Shown here: piece by piece, positions 11,456 through 22,125 of the stretch
How the letters are laid out: every line of letters begins with the position of its first letter
Position numbering within the stretch: the first letter of the stretch is position 1
Assembly (NCBI GenBank): GCA_030180135.1
Contig: CM058229.1
Coordinates: forward strand, 42,683,522-42,747,521
DNA length: 64,000 nucleotides
Origin: Orychophragmus violaceus
Taxonomy: Eukaryota; Streptophyta; Magnoliopsida; Brassicales; Brassicaceae
Direction: 5' to 3'
Notes under the pieces: model-generated
What the model was told of the DNA's origin: nothing
The model's database searches: none
Seen by the model: only the letters and a program-made list of their open reading frames with translations
Translations under genes and position numbers: made by a program

Positions 11456-13210
11456 GATGCACAGGAGACTGCTCAGCCTGCTGAGGAAGAGCAGCAGTTG
11501 GATCCACAAAGTTCTGTGGAACCGGCGCCTGTGGAGCCTGAAGTTCGCAGATTCGGAAGGATCCGTCACGAACCCGAGAGATACTATGGATTTCTCGTGA
11601 CCGATTCAAATGATCTGATGATCATTGATAGTGACGAACCAGCGACCTTCGCGGAAGCAATGATGGGCCCGAACTCCGAAAAATGGCTTGGAGCCTCTAA
11701 GTCCGAAATGGGATCCATGTCAGAAAACCAAGTATGGTCCTTGATCGATTTACCTAATGGTGCAAAAGCCATTGAGTGTAAATGGATCTTCAAGAAGAAG
11801 ATTGACGTGGATGGCAATGTACAGATTTACAATGCGAGGTTGGTGGCTAAAGGTTTCAAGCAAATTCATGGTATTGACTATGATGAAACCTATTCCCCAG
11901 TCGCCATGCTTAAATCCATTCGGATTCTTCTAGCGATTGCCGCTCATTATGATTATGAGATTTGGCAAATGGATGTCAAAACCGCATTCCTGAATGGTAT
12001 TCTGGAAGAGGATGTGTATATGACACATCCTGAAGGTTTTGTCGATCCTAAGAACGCTGGAAAGGTATGCAAGCTTCATAAATCCATTTATGGATTGAAG
12101 CAAGCATCACGGAGTTGGAATCTTCGTTTTGATGAATCAGTTAAACAATTTGGTTTCATCAAGAACGAAGAGGAACCATGTGTTTACAAGAAGACTAGTG
12201 GGAGCAAAATTGCGTTTCTTGTACTGTATGTCGATGACATACTCCTCCTCGGTAATGACGTTCCGTTGCTTCAGTCTGTTAAGACTTGGCTCGGAAGTTG
12301 TTTTTCCATGAAAGACATGGGAGAAGCCGCATACATTCTTGGAATCAGAATCTACAGAGATAGATTGAATAGGCTGATTGGATTGTGCCAGGACACTTAT
12401 ATTGATAAGGTGTTGCACAGATTCAAGATGCAAGATTCCAAGAAGGGCTTCATACCGATGTCTCATGGCATGAGTCTCAGCAAGAAGCAGTGTCCGACGA
12501 CACTTGCTGAGCGAGAGCGCATGAATAGGATTCCTTATGGTTCTGCAATAGGATCTATTATGTATGCCATGCTCTGCACTCGTCCAGATGTAGCTTACGC
12601 GTTAAGCATGACGAGTAGATACCAATCTGATCCAGGTGAAGTTCACTGGACAGCTGTCAAGAATATTCTCAAGTATTTGAGACATACTAAGGATAAATTC
12701 CTGGTGTATGGAGGAAGTGAAGAACTTGTGGTGAATGGATTCACCGATGCGAGTTTTCAGACGGACATAGACGATTTCCGATCACAGTCTGGATATGTCT
12801 TCTGTCTAAATGGCGGTGCAGTGAGCTGGAAGAGCTCTAAGCAGAATACCGTAGCTGATTCCACGACGGAAGCTGAATATGTTGCTGCTTCAGAAGCGGC
12901 AAAGGAAGCTGTTTGGATCAAGAAGTTCATGACTGAACTTGGTGTGGTTCCTAGTATCTTGGGGCCAGTGGCTTTGTTTTGCGATAACAACGGAGCCATT
13001 GCTCAGGCGAAAGAACCAAGGTCACACCAGAAGTCCAAACACGTGGAGAGGAGATATCACCTGATTCGAGATATCGTCAATAGAGGTGATGTGAAGATCA
13101 GCCGAGTTCCAACGGAAGAGAATGTCGCTGATCCTCTGACTAAGTCACTCCCAAGGCCTAAGCATGAGAGTCATACGACTGCTGTAGGCATTAGAGATCG
13201 TAAGATGTAA
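11456..13210 (+). CDS. E1 reverse transcriptase / RNase H segment
   Basis: Same frame as the integrase after the premature TGA, open to TAA at 13208-13210. It includes RT blocks ARLVAKGFKQIHGIDYDETY and SPVAML, the YVDDILL catalytic motif (near 12225), and a copia RNase H with DASFQTDIDDFRSQSGYVF, ADSTTEAEYVAASEA and the terminal NVADPLTK motif (near 13120). About 89% identical by eye to the matching part of E2. These enzymes copy the RNA into cDNA and remove the RNA template in the virus-like particle. Only the upstream lesions appear inactivating here. Confidence 0.9.
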   Translation, partial: DAQETAQPAEEEQQLDPQSSVEPAPVEPEVRRFGRIRHEPERYYGFLVTDSNDLMIIDSDEPATFAEAMMGPNSEKWLGASKSEMGSMSENQVWSLIDLPNGAKAIECKWIFKKKIDVDGNVQIYNARLVAKGFKQIHGIDYDETYSPVAMLKSIRILLAIAAHYDYEIWQMDVKTAFLNGILEEDVYMTHPEGFVDPKNAGKVCKLHKSIYGLKQASRSWNLRFDESVKQFGFIKNEEEPCVYKKTSGSKIAFLVLYVDDILLLGNDVPLLQSVKTWLGSCFSMKDMGEAAYILGIRIYRDRLNRLIGLCQDTYIDKVLHRFKMQDSKKGFIPMSHGMSLSKKQCPTTLAERERMNRIPYGSAIGSIMYAMLCTRPDVAYALSMTSRYQSDPGEVHWTAVKNILKYLRHTKDKFLVYGGSEELVVNGFTDASFQTDIDDFRSQSGYVFCLNGGAVSWKSSKQNTVADSTTEAEYVAASEAAKEAVWIKKFMTELGVVPSILGPVALFCDNNGAIAQAKEPRSHQKSKHVERRYHLIRDIVNRGDVKISRVPTEENVADPLTKSLPRPKHESHTTAVGIRDRKM

Positions 13211-14032
13211 TCTTGATTATAGTGGGAGTTTTAGTTTTATTTTAGTTATAATAAGACGCTCTTGTAAACATTCTTTTGAAAATGTTTAATGAAATTTGAT
13301 TTCAGCATTATTTATTGTGATCTAAATAATGGTCCCAAAATAAGTTTATGACATATTATAGGTCATCAAGTTGAGGACTTGATCATGAAACCCTATAAGT
13401 TAATAAATTATGATTTGTCCCTAGTCGAGGTTGTAGAATTGGGACACTGACAACCGTTAGAGACTAGATTGTGAGGTGACTGTTGGCTAAGTTTCATGGA
13501 GCCAATGATATGATTATCGCAGTCAGTCACATAGATATATGTTGGTGAACATATGATCGGACATGACCCGCTGATGAGAAGTCTACAAGATAGTTATATC
13601 TGTGTCATAAGAGGTTCTCATTACGACTATAGAGTATAGTCCTTAGACCTGAGTTCATCATGCTTTCTTGCATATAAATTGGTACACTTTGACTTTGTCA
13701 AACGTCGATCCGTAACTGGCGACTATAACGGCACTGTTCAAGTATATCATGAAGTGTGCGTTGAAATAGGGATGGAACAAGATGGGATTTGTCCCTCCTG
13801 AATAACGGGAGATAAATATCTCAAGGCCTATCGAAGATTTAATATTGAGAAAATGTGTGGCCGCACTCAAACGAACTGTAGTTCAGTTGTTTGTAATGTT
13901 CAGTATGAGATCAGGAGTTCGATAAACACGATGTTGGCTTAATAAGGATGACACCAATCTTGCCTTATGCCAAATCGAGATATAGAGACAAAAGGATTAT
14001 AGGAATTGATGATTCCAGTACAAGTGGGAGAT
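13211..14032 (+). other. E1 3' untranslated region with polypurine tract
   Basis: No ORF. It ends in the polypurine tract AAGTGGGAGAT directly before the 3' LTR, where plus-strand DNA synthesis would be primed. E2 has a corresponding region (15128-15954, reverse strand). Confidence 0.8.
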
Positions 14033-14443
14033 TGTTGGGATAGTGTCCTGAAATCACACTTATACTCACTCCTGATGATAGTTGTGTGTCGAGATCAGAC
14101 ATTCGTATAATACTGGGCGGTTGCAATGTTTTGTTAGAAGCCTCTTGCAGTCTGTAAGTTGTAGACTTACTGCCAGTATTATATGATCCTATAGGGTCAC
14201 ACACCTAAGCAAACTGGAAGCATGAAAGTGGGAATGATCATTATGGTAATGATCATACTTATGTGTATTGGATACACATTTACATAGAGTTTTACAATGT
14301 GTGCTTCGATCGATGCATGAGTGCGTCGATCGATGCAGGCTTTTCGTGGAGGTGTGTCGATCGACACAGTAAGTGTGTCGATCGTTGCACATCGGGTTTC
14401 GAAACTGATGTTTCGAATTAATGACGTAACCGAGCCGGGATTG
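14033..14443 (+). repeat. 3' LTR of E1, first part
   Basis: First 411 bp of the 3' LTR, interrupted after GATTG by E2. With 21834-22125 (292 bp) it gives 703 bp, the same length as the 5' LTR. Palindrome pairs lie at 14307/14327 and 14358/14379. Confidence 0.95.
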
Positions 14444-15127
14444 TGAAAGGAATTTCTAGCAGTTCTAATCAGGATTAGCAACCCTAGTCTGAATTCCGAG
14501 CCTAGGATCTAAGGTTCATATAATTGAATCTATCAGATCTGGAGATTACCTGGTGATTATGCAGCGGAAGTATTAGCAGATAATCGAGATCACGAAGCGC
14601 CTCAAATGCTGCGCCTCTACTGGTATCCACACGCACACAAACTGGACCACATGGATGCTAGTGCCTTACAGAGATCTAATCTCCAGAGAGGTTTATTTCT
14701 GTGTTCTGGTGGCTGTGAATTAGGTTAGGAACGAGTTTAGGTCGACCATATATCTTATATATGTCGGCTTAAACCACGACGGAATTAACCAACGATTAAA
14801 CCGAATTAATCTGATTAATCCGCGAGTGCATCGATCGATGCACTATCTGCAACGATCGATGCTGCCCCAGAACATTGATATCGAATGCATATCACATATG
14901 CATTCACTGGATCATTACATTAATAATCAACCTCGTCTTTAACGCCCAGTTTGCTTAGGTGTGTGACCCTGTAGGATCATATAACACTAGCAATGAGTTC
15001 TCAACTCATTGATCATAAGTGGCTTCTAGCAAAGCGTTATGACTACCTAGTGTTATGTGATTGTCTCATCTCGACTATACGACTTTCACTTAGAGCAAGT
15101 ACAATAGATTTCAGGACATTCCCAACA
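14444..15127 (-). repeat. 3' LTR of E2
   Basis: 684 bp, TGAAAGG...CCCAACA on the plus strand (TGTTGGG...TTTCA on the element strand). A palindrome pair lies at 14832/14853, a TATA box (TATATAAG, reverse) at 14754-14761, and a covarying stem at 14981-14990 / 15047-15056. The polypurine tract (reverse of ATCTCCCACTTG) follows at 15128. Confidence 0.95.
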
Positions 15128-15954
15128 ATCTCCCACTTGTACTGGAATCATCTATTCCTTTAATCCCTTTGTAGCTATATCTCAATCTAGCATAAGGCAA
15201 GAACTGTGTCATCCTTATTAAGCCAGATCACGTTTATCGAATCCCGATTTGTACTGATAAAACAAACGACTGACAATCACCTCGTTTGAGCGCGGCCACG
15301 CATTTCCAGTATCAAATCTTCGATAGGCCCAGAGATATTTAACTCCTGTTATATAGGAGGTACAAATCCCATCTTGTTCCATCTATGTCTCTTTTATATT
15401 TCATGATACGCCTAATCAGTGTCTTTATGATCACCAGTTACGGCTGACGTTTGACAAAGTCAAGACGAACCAATCCATATAAGAGAGGACATGATGAACT
15501 CAGGTCTAAGGACTACTCTCTTTAGTCGTAATGAGAAACTCTTATGACACTCATATAACATCTTGTAGAGTTCTCATTAACGGGTCAAGTCCGATCATGT
15601 GTTCTCTAACACATATCTATGTGATTGACTTTAATACACTTATTAAATGACTCCATGAAACATAGTCATCAGTCACCTCACATACTAGTCTCACGTGGTT
15701 GTTAGTGTCCCATTTTAACAACCTCGACTAGGGACCATTTATAATTTATGTCATTTGTTTCTTATAGGGTTTCATGATCAAGTCACATACTTGATAACCT
15801 ATAAAATGTCATAAATTACTTTGGGACAATATATATTTAATTATTCACAATTGAATAATGCTGAAACAATTTCATTAAAATAACATAACTAAATTATGTT
15901 TTTCGAACATCAAGTCATAACTAAAACCAAATATAACTCCCACTGAAAACAAGA

Positions 15955-17664
15955 TCATATCTTAAGAAATCTAATGCCTACAGCAGCAGTGTGAAACTCA
16001 TGCTTAGGCCTTGGGAGGGGCTTAGTCAGCGGATCAGCTACGTTCTCATCAGTCGGGACTCTGCTGATCTTCACATCTCCTCTATTCACAATATCACGGA
16101 TAAGGTGATATCGCCTTTCTATGTGTTTGGATTTCTGGTGTGATCTAGGTTCCTTTGCTTGCGCAATGGCTCCATTGTTGTCACAGTACAAAGCCACTGG
16201 CTCAGAAATGCTAGGAATCACACCAAGTTCAATGATGAACTTCTTGATCCAAACAGCCTCCTTTGCCGCTTCAGAAGCAGCGAGGTACTCAGCTTCAGTT
16301 GTGGAATCTGCTACAGTGTCCTGCTTGGAACTCTTCCAGCTGACTGCACCGCCATTCAGGCAGAAGATGTAACCAGATTGTGATCGGAAATCATCTTTGT
16401 CTGTCTGAAAACTTGCGTCTGTGTAACCACTTACTACCAGCTCATTACTTCCTCCATACACGAAGAATTTATCCTTAGTATTTCTCAAATACTTCAGAAT
16501 ATTCTTGACTGCTGTCCAGTGACTTTCACCTGGATCCGATTGGTATCTACTCGTCATGCTTAAAGCACAAGCAACATCTGGACGAGTACAGAGCATGGCA
16601 TACATGATGGATCCCAACGCCGAGGCATAGGGAATCCAACTCATGCGATCTCGCTCAGCAGGTGTCTCAGGACACTGCTTCTTGCTGAGACTTATGCCAT
16701 AAGACATTGGTATGAAGCCCTTCTTGGAATCTTGCATTCTGAACCTGTGTAAGACTTTATCGATATAAGTGTCTTGACACAGTCCAATCAACTTGTTTAA
16801 TCTATCTCTATAGATTCTTATTCCAAGAATATACGCGGCTTCTCCCATGTCTTTCATTGAAAAACAACTTCCGAGCCAAGTCTTAACAGACTGTAACAAC
16901 GGAACGTCATTTCCGAGAAGAAGTATGTCATCTACATACAACACGAGAAATGCAACTGCGCTCCCACTAGTCTTCTTGTAAACACATGGTTCTTCTTCGC
17001 TTCTGATGAAATCAAACTTTTTGACTGCTTCATCAAAACGAAGATTCCAACTCCGAGATGCTTGCTTCAATCCATAAATGGATCGATGAAGTTTGCATAC
17101 TTTCCTAGCTGCATTTGGATCGATGAAACCTTCGGGTTGTGTCATGTACACATCCTCTTCCAGAATTCCATTAAGGAAAGCTGTTTTCACGTCCATCTGC
17201 CAGATCTCATAATCATAATGAGCAGCTGTTGCTAGGAGAATCCGAATGGATTTAAGCATGGCGACATGTGAATAGGTTTCTTCATAGTCAATACCATGAA
17301 TTTGTTTGAAACCTTTTGCCACTAGCCTTGCTTTATATATCTGAATATTTCCATCCACATCAATTTTCTTCTTGAAAATCCATTTACACTCAATGGGTCT
17401 TGCACCATCGGGTAAATCAACCAAAGTCCATACTTGGTTCTGTGACATGGATTCCATTTCGGATTCAGCGGCTTTCAGCCACTTTTCGGAGTCAGGGCTC
17501 ATCATTGCTTCTTCAAAATTCGCTGGCTCGTCACTGTCAATGATCAACAAATCATGACAATTGGTTACGAGAAATCCATATCTCTCGGGTTCGTGACGGA
17601 TCCTTTCGGATCGGCGAATTTCAGGCTCCACAGGCGCCGTCTCTACAACTCTTTGTAGATCCAA
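15955..17664 (-). CDS. E2 reverse transcriptase / RNase H segment
   Basis: About 569 residues in the same frame as the upstream gag-PR-INT ORF, separated from it only by a TAG at 17667-17665. RT motifs (ARLVAKGFKQIHG, YVDDILLLGND) and RNase H motifs (DASFQTDKDDFRSQSGY, ADSTTEAEYLAASEA, ENVADPLTK) are intact. One oddity is ETYSHVAML where E1 has ETYSPVAML: a conserved proline of the RT palm/fingers region is replaced by histidine. The segment would be made only by read-through or if the stop were suppressed. Confidence 0.92.
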   Translation of the reverse strand: MDLQRVVETAPVEPEIRRSERIRHEPERYGFLVTNCHDLLIIDSDEPANFEEAMMSPDSEKWLKAAESEMESMSQNQVWTLVDLPDGARPIECKWIFKKKIDVDGNIQIYKARLVAKGFKQIHGIDYEETYSHVAMLKSIRILLATAAHYDYEIWQMDVKTAFLNGILEEDVYMTQPEGFIDPNAARKVCKLHRSIYGLKQASRSWNLRFDEAVKKFDFIRSEEEPCVYKKTSGSAVAFLVLYVDDILLLGNDVPLLQSVKTWLGSCFSMKDMGEAAYILGIRIYRDRLNKLIGLCQDTYIDKVLHRFRMQDSKKGFIPMSYGISLSKKQCPETPAERDRMSWIPYASALGSIMYAMLCTRPDVACALSMTSRYQSDPGESHWTAVKNILKYLRNTKDKFFVYGGSNELVVSGYTDASFQTDKDDFRSQSGYIFCLNGGAVSWKSSKQDTVADSTTEAEYLAASEAAKEAVWIKKFIIELGVIPSISEPVALYCDNNGAIAQAKEPRSHQKSKHIERRYHLIRDIVNRGDVKISRVPTDENVADPLTKPLPRPKHEFHTAAVGIRFLKI

Positions 17665-19941
17665 CTATTGCTCTTCCTCTACGGGTTGAGCATTTTCCTG
17701 TGGTTCTCGAACTTCTTCGAGTTGTACTTTACTCCCACTGTTTCTCTTGGAAAGAAATTCTCTCTCAAGAAAAACGCAGTTCCAAGCAACAAACACTTTG
17801 TTCTCGGATTGGTTGTAAAAGTAGTATGCCTTGGTTTCCTTAGGATAACCAACGAAGTAGCATTTATCAGATTTGGGTTCGAGCTTATCTGTAATTAGTC
17901 GCTTGACATAAGCTTCGCAACCCCAAATCTTCAGGAAAGAGAAACTCGGAACATTTCCAGTCCACATCTCATGTGGTGTATTTGCAACTGATTTTGACGG
18001 AACCCTATTAAGTGTAAACGCATACGTTTCTAGAGCGTATCCCCAAAAGGATAATGGAAGAGTTGAGAGACTCATCATTGATCGAACCATATCTAATAAA
18101 GTCCGATTCCTCCTCTCAGACACGCCATTCCATTGTGGTGTTCCAGGAGGAGTGAGTTGTGAAACAATTCCACAATCTCTCAAATGATCACTGAATTCTT
18201 GGCTCAAGTATTCTCCTCCACGATCTGATCGAAGAGCCTTAATACTTTTGCCAAGTGGATTCTGTACTTCATTTTGGAACTCTTTGAACTTTTCAAAGGA
18301 TTTCGACTTGTGTCTCATTAAATAGACATAGCCATACCTGCTGAAATCATCAGTGAAGGTAATGAAGTATCGAAAATTTCCTCTGGCACTTGTGCTCATT
18401 GGGCCGCATACATCTGTATGTATAAGGCCCAATAGGTCACTGGCCCTTTCATTTTGTTTGTTGAAAGGGGCCTTAGTCATTTTTCCCAGTAAACAAGATT
18501 CACATTTCTCACATGATTCATAATCAAATGAGCCCAGAAGTCCATCACTATGGAGCTTTTGGATCCGTTTCTCGTTTATGTGGCCCAAACGAGAATGCCA
18601 AAGAAAAGTCTGATTCGTGTCATTTGATTTGAATCTCTTGGTGTTAATGTTATAGATTGGTGCAGTCTGGTTTAAAACATAAAGCCCATTCTCTAATGGG
18701 CTGCTACGATAAAATATATCATTGTAATCAAAAGAACAACATTTATTCTTAATTGAAAACTGATATCCTTCCACATCCAAAATAGGAATGGAAATAATAT
18801 TTCTGCTTATAGCAGGTACATAGTAGCAATTATTAAGCTTTAAAACCAAAACAGAAGGTAAAGACAAGTTATATGTTCCTACGGCTAATGCAGCAACTCT
18901 TCCTCCATTCCCCACGCGCAGGTCCACTTGTCCCTTTTCCAACTTCCTACTGTTGCTTAGGCCCTGCATATTTGTACAAATATGAGCACCACAGCCGGTA
19001 TCCAATACCCAAGAAGTAGAACCATAAGTAGTAACATTTACTTCTATAACATAAATACCTGAAGATGAAGTCTCAAAAGTCTTCTTCTTCTTCTTCTTCT
19101 TCTTCTTCTTCTTCTTCTTCTCTTCCAAGAATTTGTTGCAATTTCTCTTCCAATGCCCAGGCTCTTTACAGTAATGGCACTTATCAGTCTCAGATGGGCC
19201 CGGCTTGGGCTTCGGGGCTGGCGCAGGCGTGTCCTGGTTCTCAACCTGGACTGCCTTGCCCTTTCCCTTGCCTTTGCCAAGTTTCTTAAACTTCTTACCC
19301 CCTTGTACCATAAGTACATTAGGAGTGCCCTTCCTGATATTAGGCTCAGCTATCTTGAGCATGCCATGCAGTTCAGTCAACGTCTTCGTCAAGTTGTTCA
19401 TGTTATAGTTCATAACAAACTGATCATACCTTGACGGCAGTGACTGCAGAATGATGTCAGTAGCCAACTCTTGGCTAATGGGACAATCCAGTCTCCCCAG
19501 GTTATTAATATAACCCATCATCTTAATGACATGAGGACTGACCGGACCGTCCTTTGGTAGCTTGCATTCAATGAGAGATTTAACCGTCTGGTATCTCTCA
19601 GTTCGTGCTTGCTCCTGAAACATGCTTTTCAGGCTAGTAATCATCTCCACTGGCGACTCCACGTTCTCGTATTGCTTCTGCAAGTCCGATTTCATGGTAG
19701 CCAACATGAGACAATTCACATCGACCACATCATTGGAATCCTTATCCCAAGCACTCCTTTCTGCATGTGCAGCATTGGATCTCGGTTTTTCAGGGAGAAC
19801 AGTTTCCAGGACATAGTCCCTTTTCTCCTGCTTGAGAACAATTCTCAAGTTCCGATACCATTCGAGAAAATTCGATCCATTTAACTTGTCCTTCTCAAGG
19901 ACGGATCGCATGGAGAAAGAGTTATTATGAGTGTTAGTCAT
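17665..19941 (-). CDS. E2 gag-protease-integrase ORF
   Basis: About 758 residues from ATG 19941 (same CAGCTATG context as E1 and E6) to a TAG at 17665-17667. Order: gag (LEKDKLNGSNFLEWYRNLRI near the start), CCHC knuckle CHYCKEPGHWKRNC, protease WVLDTGCGAH, integrase HHCC (HSRLGHINEKRIQ ... CEKCESC) and DDE core (HTDVCGP, SDRGGEYLS, TPQWNGVSERRNRTLLDM). The terminal TAG falls between integrase and RT where E1 reads CAG (Gln), so it is a single nonsense change, not a normal gag-pol boundary. A lysine run from an AAG repeat follows the zinc knuckle. Otherwise undamaged, so E2 is a near-intact young copy. Confidence 0.93.
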   Translation of the reverse strand: MTNTHNNSFSMRSVLEKDKLNGSNFLEWYRNLRIVLKQEKRDYVLETVLPEKPRSNAAHAERSAWDKDSNDVVDVNCLMLATMKSDLQKQYENVESPVEMITSLKSMFQEQARTERYQTVKSLIECKLPKDGPVSPHVIKMMGYINNLGRLDCPISQELATDIILQSLPSRYDQFVMNYNMNNLTKTLTELHGMLKIAEPNIRKGTPNVLMVQGGKKFKKLGKGKGKGKAVQVENQDTPAPAPKPKPGPSETDKCHYCKEPGHWKRNCNKFLEEKKKKKKKKKKKKKTFETSSSGIYVIEVNVTTYGSTSWVLDTGCGAHICTNMQGLSNSRKLEKGQVDLRVGNGGRVAALAVGTYNLSLPSVLVLKLNNCYYVPAISRNIISIPILDVEGYQFSIKNKCCSFDYNDIFYRSSPLENGLYVLNQTAPIYNINTKRFKSNDTNQTFLWHSRLGHINEKRIQKLHSDGLLGSFDYESCEKCESCLLGKMTKAPFNKQNERASDLLGLIHTDVCGPMSTSARGNFRYFITFTDDFSRYGYVYLMRHKSKSFEKFKEFQNEVQNPLGKSIKALRSDRGGEYLSQEFSDHLRDCGIVSQLTPPGTPQWNGVSERRNRTLLDMVRSMMSLSTLPLSFWGYALETYAFTLNRVPSKSVANTPHEMWTGNVPSFSFLKIWGCEAYVKRLITDKLEPKSDKCYFVGYPKETKAYYFYNQSENKVFVAWNCVFLEREFLSKRNSGSKVQLEEVREPQENAQPVEEEQ
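19078..19122 (-). repeat. (AAG)n microsatellite coding a poly-lysine tract
   Basis: In-frame CTT/AAG run inside E2 gag, giving about 14 consecutive lysines just after the CCHC knuckle. E1 has a shorter lysine-rich stretch (KKLKK) at the same place, so the tract probably grew by slippage. Confidence 0.9.
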
Positions 19942-20017
19942 AGCTGAGAACAAAGAAAGGAAAAGGTTTAGTTATGATGTTCAAGAAATGAGAAATCTTA
20001 ACTTTTAAGAAAACTCG

Positions 20018-20057
20018 CATTATATTCAAAACAATGTTTCCTCAGATGAATATAATG
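20018..20057 (-). promoter_or_regulatory. Leader stem-loop before gag in E2
   Basis: On the element strand CATTATATTC (20057-20048) pairs with GAATATAATG (20027-20018) over a 20-nt loop. This is the same stem as at 9131-9170 with a compensatory G-C to A-T change. Confidence 0.7.
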
Positions 20058-20534
20058 ATCCAAGACCCATACTTCACTAAACTTGAGTGAGCCACTGGCT
20101 ATCACCCAAATTTAGCTATCTAGGTAAGCAACAACTTTGCTAGTTATATCCAATATAACTCTTGGTTGTGGATCGACATCTTATGTCCAATCCACCTGAT
20201 GTCTCTGAGCCCAAAACGATTTTGATGGCCCAGTCAAGTAAACCAATCCTTTCAGTCATGTAATTGTTGACGTCTTGCACTGCAAGTCCATCAACACGAT
20301 TACCTCTGTCTTACTCATGAAATTGTGGACATCTTGCACTGCAAGTCTATCGCACAATTAAATGGGTCTTGACAGTTGAAAAGATTGGAAAGACATCAAG
20401 TATCACTTGATATTTGATTGAGGAACAGAATCATACAAAACGTTCAGTTTTATTATGTTTTAATTCTTATAATTAATTGATTTGTCTTGCTTCGGTTCTG
20501 TGATTTCAGGTTCAATAACCCAATCATCCAACCT

Positions 20535-20965
20535 GGTGTCGACCGACACTACTATAGTGTCGATCGATGCAGGATAACCAAAACCAATCCGCGATAACCG
20601 ATCAATCCAATTGATCCAGTTTTGAATACCGGTAAGCGTCGATCGATGCTACGTTAGCATCGGTCGATGCCAACCTAATCAAACCAATCGCAATCAAACC
20701 ATTCACTGTGTTCGACCATCTTTAACCAAGCTCGATAACCGGTCCAATCCAATTGAACCGATTCATCAATCTCGCGAGGTTTGTGTCGACCGACACAACA
20801 TTTGTGTCGATCGACACTAGGCGAAAACTGAGTTTTATTTGGGTTTTCGCCCTGTGTCGATCGATGCCGGATTGGCAACGATCGACACCATGCGAAAAAT
20901 CCTAAATTTTATTCGGGTTTTCGCCCTGCATCGATCGATGCCGGATTGGCATCGATCGACACCAT
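20535..20965 (-). repeat. Leader array of paired CGATCG palindromes in E2
   Basis: Five pairs; core starts 20540/20561, 20640/20661, 20787/20808, 20858/20879 and 20932/20953, every one spaced 21 bp. Several spacers are themselves palindromic, for example ACACAACATTTGTGT. The last two pairs lie in a tandem repeat unit of about 74 bp containing GGGTTTTCGCCCTG. Confidence 0.85.
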
Positions 20966-21110
20966 GCGAGAAAACCCTTAAACGTTTTCGAAACAGAACC
21001 CTAAACTAGGTTTTTCATGAAAACGAATTTTAGCAAGTTTGTATCAACCATACACAGATTCAGATTCAACCAATCTAATCAACATGCTACAGATTCAATG
21101 GAACCCTAAA

Positions 21111-21122
21111 GCTCTGATACCA
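21111..21122 (-). other. Primer binding site of E2
   Basis: Reverse complement reads TGGTATCAGAGC, complementary to initiator Met tRNA, adjacent to the 5' LTR of E2. Confidence 0.9.
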
Positions 21123-21123
21123 C

Positions 21124-21828
21124 TGAAAGGAATTTCTAGCAGTTCTAATCAGGATTAGCAACCCTAGTCTGAATTCCGAGCCTAGGATCTAAGGTTCATA
21201 TAATTGAATCTATCAGATCTGGAGATTACCTGGTGATTATGCAGCGGAAGTATTAGCAGATAATCGAGATCACGAAGCGCCTCAAATGCTGCGCCTCTAC
21301 TGGTATCCACACGCACACAAACTGGACCGCAGGGATGCTAGTGCCTTACAGAGATCTAATCTCCAGAGAGGTTTATTTCTGTGTTCTGGTGGCTGTGAAT
21401 TAGGTTAGGAACGAGTTTAGGTCGACCATATATCTTATATATGTCGGCTTAAACCACGACGGAATTAACCAATGATTAAACCGAATTAATCTGATTAATC
21501 CGCGAGTGCATCGATCGATGCACTATCTGCAACGATCGATGCACTATCTGCAACGATCGATGCTGCCCCAGAACATTGATATCGAATGCATATCACATAT
21601 GCATTCACTGGATCATTACATTAATAATCAACCTCGTCTTTAACGCCCAGTTTGCTTAGGTGTGTGACCCTGTAGGATCATATAACACTAGCAATGAGTT
21701 CTCAACTCATTGATCATAAGTGACTTCTAGCAAAGCGTTATGACTACCTAGTGTTATGTGATTGTCTCATCTCGACTATACGACTTTCACTTAGAGCAAG
21801 TACAATAGATTTCAGGACATTCCCAACA
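21124..21828 (-). repeat. 5' LTR of E2
   Basis: 705 bp, identical in layout to the 684-bp 3' LTR except for one extra 21-bp unit at the palindrome array, giving three cores at 21512, 21533 and 21554 instead of two. Confidence 0.95.
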
Positions 21829-21833
21829 GATTG

Positions 21834-22125
21834 TCTGACGGTTTGTGATGTCATTTCCAGGTCGATATATAAGGTCTTATATGGTCGACATGAACCCTAG
21901 CCGTCTGCTCTTCTCTCTGACAAAAAAGCAGAAACACCAGAAACTCTTAGATCCCACAGATCCGGCACTAGCATCTCGTTTCCAGCTTGTGTGCGTGTGT
22001 ATCTGGTAGAGGCAAGGCATCTGCGTTGCTCACTGATCTCGTTCACCAATTCCGCTGCCAGTTCAAGGTAAGAACGAGGTTGGTAAATTCAATATATCAA
22101 ACCCTAGATCCTAGGAGATCCAACA
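21834..22125 (+). repeat. 3' LTR of E1, second part
   Basis: Final 292 bp of the E1 3' LTR after the GATTG duplication, ending CCAACA and followed by the E1 target duplication CAAAG. Confidence 0.95.

Larger units (their letters stand above)
14439..21833 (-). mobile_element. Copia LTR retrotransposon E2, nested in the 3' LTR of E1
   Basis: Complete element 14444-21828 (7385 bp) in reverse orientation, target duplication GATTG at 14439-14443 and 21829-21833. The LTRs differ by only about four substitutions and one 21-bp duplication by eye, so it is the youngest insertion here. It is related to E1 in protein and overall design but its LTR sequence is well diverged, so it is a different family of the same lineage. 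The coding region has one in-frame stop. Confidence 0.95.

Noticed and set aside
17665..17667. Programmed gag-pol stop read-through
   Set aside because: The stop lies between integrase and RT, and E1 has CAG there, so a nonsense mutation is simpler.
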